22,404 bases of DNA from Hyphomicrobiales bacterium. GTDB lineage: Bacteria > Pseudomonadota > Alphaproteobacteria > Rhizobiales > JAJFHC01. Both the position numbers and the translations under genes were made by a program. Below the pieces are notes generated by a model. It was not told where the DNA came from. It did not search any database and saw only the letters and a list, made by a program, of their open reading frames with translations. The stretch lies in the NCBI GenBank assembly GCA_021775835.1, contig JAJFHC010000035.1:1-22404 (forward strand). Direction: 5' to 3'. Shown here in pieces: positions 6,215-12,608 of this stretch (the first letter of the stretch is position 1; each line of letters begins with the position of its first letter).

Positions 6215-8284
6215 TTGAAGCCCATGAATCGTGTCTTGAAGGCGCAAAGTGCGGCGGTCGTCGGCGGTCGCGAGGCAGCCGCCGTGATCCGCCAGTTGAA
6301 GACCCTGAAATTTGCCGGCGACATCTGGCCAGTCAACCCCAAGCGCGACGAGATCGAAGGGATTGCCTGCTACAAGTCGATCGCTGACCTGCCCGATGCG
6401 CCGGACACCGCCTTCGTGGCCGTACCGCGCGACCGCAGCGTCGAGATTGTCCGGCAGTTGAACGAGCGCGGTGCCGGTGGAGCCGTGTGCTACGCGTCGG
6501 GCTTTGCCGAGGTCGGCGCGGAAGGTGCGAAATTCGAGGACGATCTGGTGGCAGCAGCCGGTGACATGCCGCTGATCGGGCCCAACTGCTATGGTTTCCT
6601 CAACTATCTCGACCGTGTGGCCATGTGGCCGGACGAACACGGCGGCGAACCGGTCGACCGTGGTGTGGCGATCGTGACCCAGAGCGGCAACATGGGCATG
6701 AACATCACCATGCAGCAGCGCGGCCTGCCGCTCGCCGGGCTTTATACCCTGGGCAACCAGGCAGACGTCGGCATCGCGCACATGGTCGACACGCTCGCCA
6801 AGGATGAACGGGTCACCGCCATCGGGCTCCACGTGGAAGGCCTGGCAGACATTGCCGTGTTTGCCCAGGCCGCCACCATCGCCCGGCTGCACAGGACACC
6901 GATCGTGGTGCTGAAAACCGGTCGCTCGAAGGCCGCCGCCCGCATTACCGAAAGCCACACCAGCTCGCTGGCAGGCCCTGACCGGCTCTATGATGCCCTG
7001 TTCGAAAAGTATGGTGTCGCCCGCGTGAACACCCTGACCCAGCTCCTGGAAACGCTGAAATTCCTGCATTTTGCCGGACCGCTGGACGGCACGCGGATCG
7101 CGTCCATGAGTTGCTCGGGCGGTGAAGCGGCACTGGTTGCCGACATGGCCGAAGACCTGGGACTGGAATTCCCGCCGATGACACCCGAACATGCCGACAA
7201 AGTGCGCGCCACGCTGAGCGAGTTCGTCGACGTGTCCAACCCGCTCGATTATCACACTTTCATCTGGGGCGATGCCAAGGCGACCACCGCCTGTTTCACC
7301 GCCATGCTGAGCGGTGGATATGACGCCGCCATGCTGATCATCGATTTTCCCAATAAGCTCGGCCTCGACCCGGCGGCCTGGTACAAGACCATCCGCGCAC
7401 TGGAAACCGCCGCCAACAACACCAAGGCCTGTGCCGTGGTTGTCGCCACTCTGCCCGAGTGCCTGCCCGCCACAGCCCGCAAGATACTGAGTGACGCCGG
7501 CATTGCCCCCATGGTCGGTCTAGACGATTGCCTTTGCGCCATCGCCGCTGCTGCGAAGATCAAGGCCGGGTGGTCGAAGCCGCTTGAGCCGACCGCAGAC
7601 CTGCTGGCAGCGCCGCTGGCTGACGCATCGGGCCACGCCCTGGACGAGCAACAGGCAAAATCATGGCTCCAGGATTACGGCGTCCCAATCCCCAATCACA
7701 TTGTCTGTACCGCGGCCGGCGCGGTTCCGGCAGCCAACAAAGTCGGATTCCCGGTGGTCCTGAAGGCCGTCAGTGCCGAACTCACCCACAAGTCCGAAGC
7801 CGGCGGCGTGGCGGTCGGCCTGACCGACGACGAGTCGGTGGCCGCGGCCGTCGAGCGCATGACGGGCCTGAGCGAGACGTTCCTGGTGGAAGAGATGATC
7901 TATGACGGGATTGCCGAATTCATTGTCGGCGTCCAGCCCGACGCCCAGTTCGGACCGTCCCTCTTGGTAGGTGCCGGCGGCGTGCTGACGGAGCTCATGC
8001 GCGACAGCGTCCCGGTATTGCTGCCCTGCACCAAGGCCGATATCCGCAATGCCCTGTTCTCCCTGAAGGCATCAGTCCTGCTGAAAGGTTTTCGGGGGTT
8101 GCCCGAAGGCGATGTCGACGCCCTGGTCGACGCGATTGCCGCCGTTGCCCGTTTTGCCACCGAGCGTCATGACATTGTTCTCGGACTGGACGTCAACCCG
8201 ATTATCGTGCGGCCGAAGGGCCAGGGCGTTTGCGCGGTAGATGCCTGGATCAAGGTGACGGATGAGGCAGAAACGCAACAGTGA
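6215..8284 (+). CDS. ADP-forming acyl-CoA synthetase (acetate--CoA ligase type, fused alpha-beta)
   Basis: This 689-aa protein forms a CoA thioester from a carboxylic acid with ATP, giving ADP and phosphate. Residues 10-140 are the CoA-binding Rossmann domain (AAVVGG at 13-18). Residues about 145-450 are the succinyl-CoA-ligase-like domains, with the phosphorylated histidine H248 in ESHTSSLAG. Residues about 470-685 are an ATP-grasp domain, with LTHKSEAGGV at 523-532. The order matches NDP-forming acyl-CoA synthetases of about 700 aa. The start is best placed at TTG 6215, because GGAGG at 6202-6206 sits 8 bases before it; the ATG at 6224 is the alternative and would lie 17 bases from GGAGG. 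It starts five bases after the dehydrogenase stop and ends the presumed operon. A role in activating gamma-butyrobetaine or a related osmolyte acid is inferred from context. Confidence 0.88.
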   Translation: MKPMNRVLKAQSAAVVGGREAAAVIRQLKTLKFAGDIWPVNPKRDEIEGIACYKSIADLPDAPDTAFVAVPRDRSVEIVRQLNERGAGGAVCYASGFAEVGAEGAKFEDDLVAAAGDMPLIGPNCYGFLNYLDRVAMWPDEHGGEPVDRGVAIVTQSGNMGMNITMQQRGLPLAGLYTLGNQADVGIAHMVDTLAKDERVTAIGLHVEGLADIAVFAQAATIARLHRTPIVVLKTGRSKAAARITESHTSSLAGPDRLYDALFEKYGVARVNTLTQLLETLKFLHFAGPLDGTRIASMSCSGGEAALVADMAEDLGLEFPPMTPEHADKVRATLSEFVDVSNPLDYHTFIWGDAKATTACFTAMLSGGYDAAMLIIDFPNKLGLDPAAWYKTIRALETAANNTKACAVVVATLPECLPATARKILSDAGIAPMVGLDDCLCAIAAAAKIKAGWSKPLEPTADLLAAPLADASGHALDEQQAKSWLQDYGVPIPNHIVCTAAGAVPAANKVGFPVVLKAVSAELTHKSEAGGVAVGLTDDESVAAAVERMTGLSETFLVEEMIYDGIAEFIVGVQPDAQFGPSLLVGAGGVLTELMRDSVPVLLPCTKADIRNALFSLKASVLLKGFRGLPEGDVDALVDAIAAVARFATERHDIVLGLDVNPIIVRPKGQGVCAVDAWIKVTDEAETQQ

Positions 8285-8332
8285 CAACAAAAAACACCTG
8301 GTTTTGCGTTCAATTTCAAATTTTATCGCCTC

Positions 8333-8352
8333 CCTGTGATCTACATCACAGG
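8333..8352. promoter_or_regulatory. Perfect CRP/FNR-type palindrome (TGTGA-N6-TCACA)
   Basis: The eight-base arms CCTGTGAT and ATCACAGG are exact complements around CTAC. The core (8335-8350) is TGTGA-N6-TCACA, the textbook consensus of cAMP-CRP family proteins. It lies 49 bases after the synthetase stop and 45 bases before the start of a small ORF at 8397. No T-run follows, so it is a poor terminator. Candidate promoter elements downstream are TATCCT (8372-8377) as a -10 with the site near -41.5, or TTGACT (8357-8362). The operator function is inferred from the consensus match. Confidence 0.55.
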
Positions 8353-8396
8353 AAGGTTGACTGAACCGGACTATCCTTCAATTATCGGAGGGATAG

Positions 8397-8561
8397 ATGA
8401 CATTAGGACGCGTTGTGCGGCGCTACTTGTCCGCCTTCACATTGCTCACAGTGCTGGAATTGTTCGGTTGGGCAATTGTTGTCATTGCCGTGTTGGCGTT
8501 CACGATTGGATTCGGGTTTGCCTGTCCGTTATCCTGTACGGGAAGCAATCAGCAATTGTAG
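8397..8561 (+). CDS. Small single-pass membrane protein (54 aa), function unknown
   Basis: This short reading frame has a strong ribosome binding site: GGAGGG at 8387-8392, four bases before the ATG. The peptide has a basic start (R5, R8, R9), then one hydrophobic segment at about residues 14-42 (rich in Leu, Val, Ile, Phe, Ala), then a short polar tail with two cysteines (C43, C47). The layout suits an inner-membrane protein with its N-terminus in the cytoplasm. It lies just downstream of the CRP-type palindrome and in a locally AT-richer stretch. The frame ends at an amber codon but stays open afterwards to TAA 8736-8738. I do not recognise the family. A longer overlapping frame (8336-8764) competes for the same DNA but lacks a ribosome binding site and looks less protein-like. 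Confidence 0.5.
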   Translation: MTLGRVVRRYLSAFTLLTVLELFGWAIVVIAVLAFTIGFGFACPLSCTGSNQQL

Positions 8562-8760
8562 AAGTTGATCAACGTCCACTTGATCGACCCGATCTGCCAG
8601 CCCTTATCAATAAAAAAACTGACATCTTTCCCGACGCTTTCAAGAAATTTCTTGACCAAATCGGACGTCGCAATTCAATTGGACGCCGCGATGGCTTGCC
8701 GTGTTTCAGTGGGCATGTTGGAAAGCTGTCATCTGTAATCCGGCACAGGAGAGAATCACC
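8562..8760. other. Leader region before the amidohydrolase; no firm gene
   Basis: This 199-bp stretch follows the small ORF. It is AT-richer than the neighbouring enzymes. The small ORF's frame stays open through it for 58 codons after the amber stop, which may reflect a decayed longer gene. An AGGAGAG ribosome binding site at 8747-8753 serves the amidohydrolase. No hairpin terminator or convincing promoter was seen. Confidence 0.4.
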
Positions 8761-10389
8761 ATGACCACCACCGTGTACGAGGCCGGCCGGATTATAACCA
8801 TGGACCCTGCCCGACCGTTCGCGACCCATGTGGCGGTGCGCGACGGGCGTATTCTGGCGGTGGGCAACCACAATGAGGTTACCGGCTGGGGCGAGCATGA
8901 CTACGACACGCGGTTTTCCGACAAGATACTTATGCCGGGATTTGTCGAGGGTCATGCGCACATGATGGCGGGCGGGATCTGGCGGTTCACCTATGCGGGA
9001 TATCATGACCGGATCGACCCGGACGGCGCACTCTGGCATGGCCTGCGGGACATCGATGCGGTGATTTCGCGGCTGCGCGAGGCGGAGGCCAAGCTGCCGG
9101 CGGATGTGCCGCTGGTGGCCTGGGGTTTCGATCCGATATTTTTGGACACCGAACGGCTGAACCGACATCATCTTGACCAGGTCTCCCTGACGCGCCCGAT
9201 CGCCGTCATCCATTCCAATTTTCACCTGCTGACGGCCAACTCCATCGCCCTGTCGATGGCGCAGTTCACGAATGCCACGAACATCGAGGGTGTCGACAAG
9301 GGAGACGACGGCGAACCGAGCGGCGAGTTGCAGGAGTTTGCCGCAATGTTTCCGGTGATGCGGCGCCTGAAGATCGATTTTGGAGACCTTGCCCGTACGG
9401 AAGGTGGCATTGTCGACTACGGTAAAGTTGCCAACCGCTGTGGCGTTACCACGGCAACGGATCTCTACAACGACCTGCCCGACGAGGAAGTCGATCTCAT
9501 CGAGGCTGTCAGTTCCCGCAACGACTATCCCGTGCGCCTCGTGCCTGCCCTTAACGCCTCGACCGGCACACCGGAAGACGTGGCCAAACGTGCCCTGGCT
9601 TTGCGGGAACGCAGTACGGAGCGCATGCGGCTTGGCACGGTCAAGATCATGACCGATGGGTCGATCCAGGCCTTTACTGCCAGGCTTCGGTGGCCCGGTT
9701 ACTTTCGCGGACCCGACCACGGGATCTGGAACATCGCCCCCGAACAGCTTAACGACCTAATCGATACCCTCCATCGCGCGGGCATTCACATCCACATTCA
9801 CGTAAACGGCGACGAGGCCTCTCAAGTTGCCATCGAGGCTTTCGAGACCGCCCTCACCCGACACCCGGCCCCCGACCACCGTCACGTCATGCAGCACTGC
9901 CAGATGGTGGATGCAGCCCAGTTCCGGCGGATGAAGGCGCTAGGCCTGTGTGCCAACCTGTTCGCCAATCATCTCTACTATTTCGGTGACAAGCACTACG
10001 AAGTGACGGTCGGCCCCGACCGGGCGCAAAGGCTCGATGCCTGCGGCACAGCACTTCGCAATGGCGTGCCGTTGGCGATCCATTCCGATGCCCCGGTGAC
10101 GCCCATGGGACCGCTGTTCACGGCCTGGTGCGCCGTCAACCGGCGGACCGAGTCGGGGCGTGTGCTCGGAGAGGGTGAATGCATCAGCGTCGAAGAGGCT
10201 TTGAAGGCGATCACGATGGGTGCTGCCTATACACTCCACATGGACCATGAAGTGGGCTCGATCGAAGTCGGCAAGAACGCTGACTTCGCGGTCCTTGAGC
10301 AAGACCCCCTGACTGTGGGCCCCGACGGACTGAAAGATGTGCCCGTATGGGGAACTGTACTTTCGGGCCGGGTGTTTCCAATCCCATGA
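8761..10389 (+). CDS. YtcJ-like metal-dependent amidohydrolase (Amidohydro_3 family)
   Basis: This 542-aa protein is a TIM-barrel amidohydrolase of the YtcJ/N-substituted-formamide-deformylase-like group, which hydrolyse amide bonds on largely unknown substrates. Visible motifs are the metal-binding GHAH (64-67), VKIMTDGS with the possible bridging lysine K295, HIHVNGD (345-351, H347), MQHCQ (377-381) and the catalytic aspartate in HSDAPV (D443). The C-terminal beta-sandwich segment GSIEVGKNADFAVL is typical. There is no signal peptide, so it is cytoplasmic. The ATG at 8761 is chosen because AGGAGAG lies eight bases before it; an in-frame ATG at 8701 has no such site. Its stop overlaps the start of a COG0523 GTPase, which may load its metal. 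It is separate from the carnitine genes (476-bp gap). Family certain; substrate unknown. Confidence 0.88.
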   Translation: MTTTVYEAGRIITMDPARPFATHVAVRDGRILAVGNHNEVTGWGEHDYDTRFSDKILMPGFVEGHAHMMAGGIWRFTYAGYHDRIDPDGALWHGLRDIDAVISRLREAEAKLPADVPLVAWGFDPIFLDTERLNRHHLDQVSLTRPIAVIHSNFHLLTANSIALSMAQFTNATNIEGVDKGDDGEPSGELQEFAAMFPVMRRLKIDFGDLARTEGGIVDYGKVANRCGVTTATDLYNDLPDEEVDLIEAVSSRNDYPVRLVPALNASTGTPEDVAKRALALRERSTERMRLGTVKIMTDGSIQAFTARLRWPGYFRGPDHGIWNIAPEQLNDLIDTLHRAGIHIHIHVNGDEASQVAIEAFETALTRHPAPDHRHVMQHCQMVDAAQFRRMKALGLCANLFANHLYYFGDKHYEVTVGPDRAQRLDACGTALRNGVPLAIHSDAPVTPMGPLFTAWCAVNRRTESGRVLGEGECISVEEALKAITMGAAYTLHMDHEVGSIEVGKNADFAVLEQDPLTVGPDGLKDVPVWGTVLSGRVFPIP

Positions 10390-11366
10390 ACAGCGGCGCG
10401 ACCGGCAAACCGCCCCACCCTTCTCCACCGCCCTTGCCGCTGACAATCATCACCGGTTACCTGGGAGCTGGCAAGACCACTCTGGTCAATCATCTGCTCG
10501 GCCATGCAGATGGTCGTTCCATGATGGTTTTGGTCAACGACTTCGGGGAAATCGCCATCGATGCCGACCTGATCGTGGCCCAGGACGCCGACACGTTGAT
10601 ACTGGCAAACGGTTGCGTGTGCTGCTCGATCGGCGGCGACCTGTTCCGCGCATTCGGAATGGCGCTCGACCGCACGCCGCGCCCCGACCACCTCGTCATC
10701 GAAGCCAGCGGTGTCGCCGATGCTGCCCGGCTTGCCGACATCGCCCGGGCCGAGCCGGATATGAGGCTGGATTGCGTGGTTGCCGTTGCCGATGCAGAGA
10801 CCGTTCAGGAACGCTGCGAAGATGGTTATGTAGGCGATACAGTCAGCCGGCAATTACAAGCAGCCGACCTGATTGTCGTCAACAAGGTCGACCATGCCGA
10901 GCCCGAAGACGTAAGGGCGGTTGCAGACTGGCTCGACCGTTTTGCCCCGGCAACACCGACGGTCTACACGTCCCGGTGTTTGATCGACGCCGATATTGTG
11001 CTGGGACCCGGTATGAGCCCCAATGAGAAGCGTGTGGAAAACAGAAATTTCCACATCATCGAAACGGGCCACGATCATCATGTCAACCATGAGGATGCCT
11101 ACGTCCGATGGCTGTCACCACCCGACCTCACCCTCACACGGGACAACCTGGAAAAAGCCCTTCTTGGACTGCCAGACGGCCTGCTTCGATTGAAAGGTTT
11201 TGTCCAGCTCTCCGATGAGGACCGGGCCGTGCTGGTCCAGGTAGTCGGAAAGCGGCAGGAAGTGATGGCAATGCCCCGTCGTCCGCAAACCTGGTACCTC
11301 ACCGCCATCGGCATAAAGCCTGTGCTCGACACAAAACTTCTCGATTTTCTGTTCAGGGAACGCTGA
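10386..11366 (+). CDS. COG0523/CobW-family GTPase, probable metallochaperone
   Basis: This 326-aa protein is a G3E P-loop GTPase of the CobW/YjiA/ZNG group. It shows Walker A GYLGAGKTT (24-32), the switch motif NDFGE (51-55), the metal-binding CVCC motif (77-80, in NGCVCCSIGGD), EASG (106-109) and the guanine-specificity motif NKVD (166-169). A histidine-rich loop, HDHHVNH (229-235), precedes the CobW C-terminal domain, as is common in zinc- or cobalt-handling members. The ATG overlaps the amidohydrolase stop by four bases (ATGA), so the two genes are translationally coupled. An ATG at 10347 would overlap that gene more deeply and add residues unlike the family. Family knowledge says such proteins insert metals into client enzymes; the neighbouring metal-dependent amidohydrolase is the natural client. 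Metal and client are inferred. Confidence 0.9.
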   Translation: MNSGATGKPPHPSPPPLPLTIITGYLGAGKTTLVNHLLGHADGRSMMVLVNDFGEIAIDADLIVAQDADTLILANGCVCCSIGGDLFRAFGMALDRTPRPDHLVIEASGVADAARLADIARAEPDMRLDCVVAVADAETVQERCEDGYVGDTVSRQLQAADLIVVNKVDHAEPEDVRAVADWLDRFAPATPTVYTSRCLIDADIVLGPGMSPNEKRVENRNFHIIETGHDHHVNHEDAYVRWLSPPDLTLTRDNLEKALLGLPDGLLRLKGFVQLSDEDRAVLVQVVGKRQEVMAMPRRPQTWYLTAIGIKPVLDTKLLDFLFRER

Positions 11367-11548
11367 ATGATCTCACAACGCAATCGTGTCAGGATGCCGT
11401 ATTTCGAACAATGTTGCGCTCTGGATGCCCTCGTTTTCACCGATCCCAACAACTGATTCGACTCCCATCAACCGAGCCAATTCCAGAGATTCCCTCAATT
11501 CTGTTCATGCATGAAAGCATCCCACGTGTTGTACAATGGTCACACACC

Positions 11549-11564
11549 TTAAGGATTCGTTAAC
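11549..11564 (+). promoter_or_regulatory. CtrA-type box TTAA-N7-TTAAC
   Basis: TTAA (11549-11552), seven bases, then TTAAC (11560-11564) is an exact match to the consensus binding site of CtrA, the alphaproteobacterial cell-cycle and envelope master regulator. It lies 117 bases upstream of the beta-barrel gene at 11682, in an intergenic region, and is the only exact match I noticed in the intergenic parts of the window. In a sequence of this base composition a chance match is uncommon but possible. Regulation of the downstream envelope gene is inferred. Confidence 0.5.
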
Positions 11565-11607
11565 ATTTCCACCTTTCAGACACCATTTGCGCACATTCCA
11601 CCTTTCA
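11563..11607. repeat. Direct repeat of a 15/16-bp motif, about three helical turns apart
   Basis: ACATTTCCACCTTTCA (11563-11578) recurs as ACATTCCACCTTTCA (11593-11607), differing by one T. The 30-bp spacing would put both copies on roughly the same face of the helix. The first copy touches the CtrA-type box. This is a candidate operator pair for the beta-barrel gene; no known regulator is recognised. Confidence 0.45.
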
Positions 11608-11681
11608 ACCCAATTGGTCGCCGGATAACCTTTCTCATAAGAAAAGCAGATGATTCTAGAATTCTTTGACGGGGAAATTCA

Positions 11682-12377
11682 ATGCGAAACCTATTACTGG
11701 CCGGTGTGTCTTGTGTAGCGTTGTCACTGGGAGCCGCGTCATCGGCACAGGCTCAATCTGTCGAGAGTTTTCTGACTGACAACACGTGGTATGTCAGCTT
11801 GTTTGGCGGGATCAGCTTTCCTGAAACAAGCTCGGGCAAGCTTTCTGGCGGATTTTTAACAACGACGACCACGACCGGGATCGCGGGTAAATTTAATCTT
11901 CGTCACAAAACCGGGTATACGCTTGGGTTGTCCGTCGGTAAGCAGGTAACCGACAGAGTACGGGGTGAACTGGAAGTTTCCTATACGAGTGTAAACAACA
12001 AAAATTTGCGAATAGGCACCGGAGCCACGGCTCTGAGCGGTTACAACGATGCGCTTTTCGTGCTCGGCAATCTATGGATGGATTTTGATGTTGGACATGA
12101 CATCAAACCATACGTTGGTGGCGGCATCGGCGTTGCGTTGCAAAACTGGGAACTCAAGGGTGGCGGAGCTACCATCAAGACCAGTAGCGAAGATTTCGCC
12201 TTTCAACTCGGAGCAGGGGTCAATTACCCGCTTACCAGAAAGACCGATCTGGGTGTGGGCTATCGATATAGATCGGTCGTTGATGGGGACTACTCAATCG
12301 GCGCGAAATTTGAAAATCTGGAGCTTGATACCCATAGCCTTTTGGCCACTGTCACTTATCATTTGAACGGCCCCTAG
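11682..12377 (+). CDS. OmpA-like outer-membrane beta-barrel protein
   Basis: This 231-aa protein starts with a clear Sec signal peptide: basic R2, hydrophobic core at 4-18, and cleavage predicted after A24 (A-Q-A|Q-S). The mature part alternates hydrophobic and polar residues in strands typical of a small eight-stranded OMP barrel, including YVGGGIGVAL, FQLGAGVNYPL, LGVGYRYRSV and the C-terminal strand THSLLATVTYHLNGP. It resembles the OMP_b-brl/opacity-porin group of alphaproteobacterial surface proteins. There is no OmpA peptidoglycan-binding domain, so it is a barrel only. Base composition is visibly lower in GC (about half) than the neighbouring enzymes, suggesting a different history. 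It has its own upstream region with a CtrA-type box and a terminator just downstream, so it is probably a single-gene unit. Its exact role (porin, adhesion, structural) cannot be told. Confidence 0.82.
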   Translation: MRNLLLAGVSCVALSLGAASSAQAQSVESFLTDNTWYVSLFGGISFPETSSGKLSGGFLTTTTTTGIAGKFNLRHKTGYTLGLSVGKQVTDRVRGELEVSYTSVNNKNLRIGTGATALSGYNDALFVLGNLWMDFDVGHDIKPYVGGGIGVALQNWELKGGGATIKTSSEDFAFQLGAGVNYPLTRKTDLGVGYRYRSVVDGDYSIGAKFENLELDTHSLLATVTYHLNGP

Positions 12378-12405
12378 AGACGGGCAATTCCTAACATCAT
12401 AGCTG

Positions 12406-12432
12406 GGCCGGTGGACAATCCATCGGCCTTTT
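12406..12432 (+). terminator. Rho-independent terminator of the beta-barrel gene
   Basis: GGCCGGTGGA (12406-12415), loop CAA, and TCCATCGGCC (12419-12428) form a ten-pair stem with one G-U pair, followed by TTTT (12429-12432). It lies 29 bases after the barrel gene's stop and is the best terminator in the window. Confidence 0.85.
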
Positions 12433-12481
12433 GCATTAGTAACCAACGAGCAAATGGCAAAGGATGCCAACAGCCTAGCTA

Positions 12482-12529
12482 GAGCGGAATAAGGAAAAGT
12501 GTGTGCGGTTTTCCGCCTGCATTCCGCTC
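12482..12529. repeat. Palindromic intergenic repeat, part 1
   Basis: Outer arms GAGCGGAAT (12482-12490) and ATTCCGCTC (12521-12529) are perfect complements. Inner arms GGAAAA (12493-12498) and TTTTCC (12509-12514) pair inside them, and an alternative hairpin GCGG-TTTT-CCGC (12505-12516) is possible. The GGAAAAGTGTG...GCGGTTTTCCGC arrangement is one I recognise from dispersed intergenic repeats in Rhizobiales and relatives. It is non-coding. Confidence 0.8.
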
Positions 12530-12545
12530 CAATATATCGAGAGCG

Positions 12546-12592
12546 ATCAGGTTTTATGGATTTTGGTTGATTCAAACAAAATCCATCCTGAT
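12546..12592. repeat. Palindromic intergenic repeat, part 2 (long hairpin before the sulfotransferase gene)
   Basis: Left arm ATCAGG (12546-12551) plus ATGGATTTTG (12556-12565) pairs with CAAAATCCATCCTGAT (12577-12592), with only a TTTT bulge, giving 16 pairs. The hairpin ends five bases before the GGAGG ribosome binding site (12598-12602) of the next gene, so it may form in the 5' leader and affect translation or mRNA stability. It may be part of the same repeat element as 12482-12529. Confidence 0.75.
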
Positions 12593-12608
12593 TTAGCGGA
12601 GGTTACAA

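Larger units (their letters stand above)
11367..11681. other. Intergenic stretch upstream of the beta-barrel gene
   Basis: This 315-bp AT-richer gap contains a perfect CtrA-type box (11549-11564) and a directly repeated motif (11563-11607), both listed separately. Short palindromes TTCTAGAA and AGAATTCT overlap just before the next gene. A weak promoter-like pair TTGGTC (11614-11619)/CATAAG (11636-11641) is visible. No gene and no terminator for the GTPase gene was found. Confidence 0.5.

Noticed and set aside
8333..8352. CRP-type palindrome as a terminator of the CoA ligase gene
   Set aside because: The stem is only eight pairs, not GC-rich, and followed by GGAAGG rather than T residues; the exact CRP consensus explains it better.
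8336..8764. 142-codon plus-strand frame between the CoA ligase and amidohydrolase genes
   Set aside because: It starts inside the CRP-type palindrome, has no ribosome binding site, overlaps the better-supported small membrane ORF and shows no recognisable domain.
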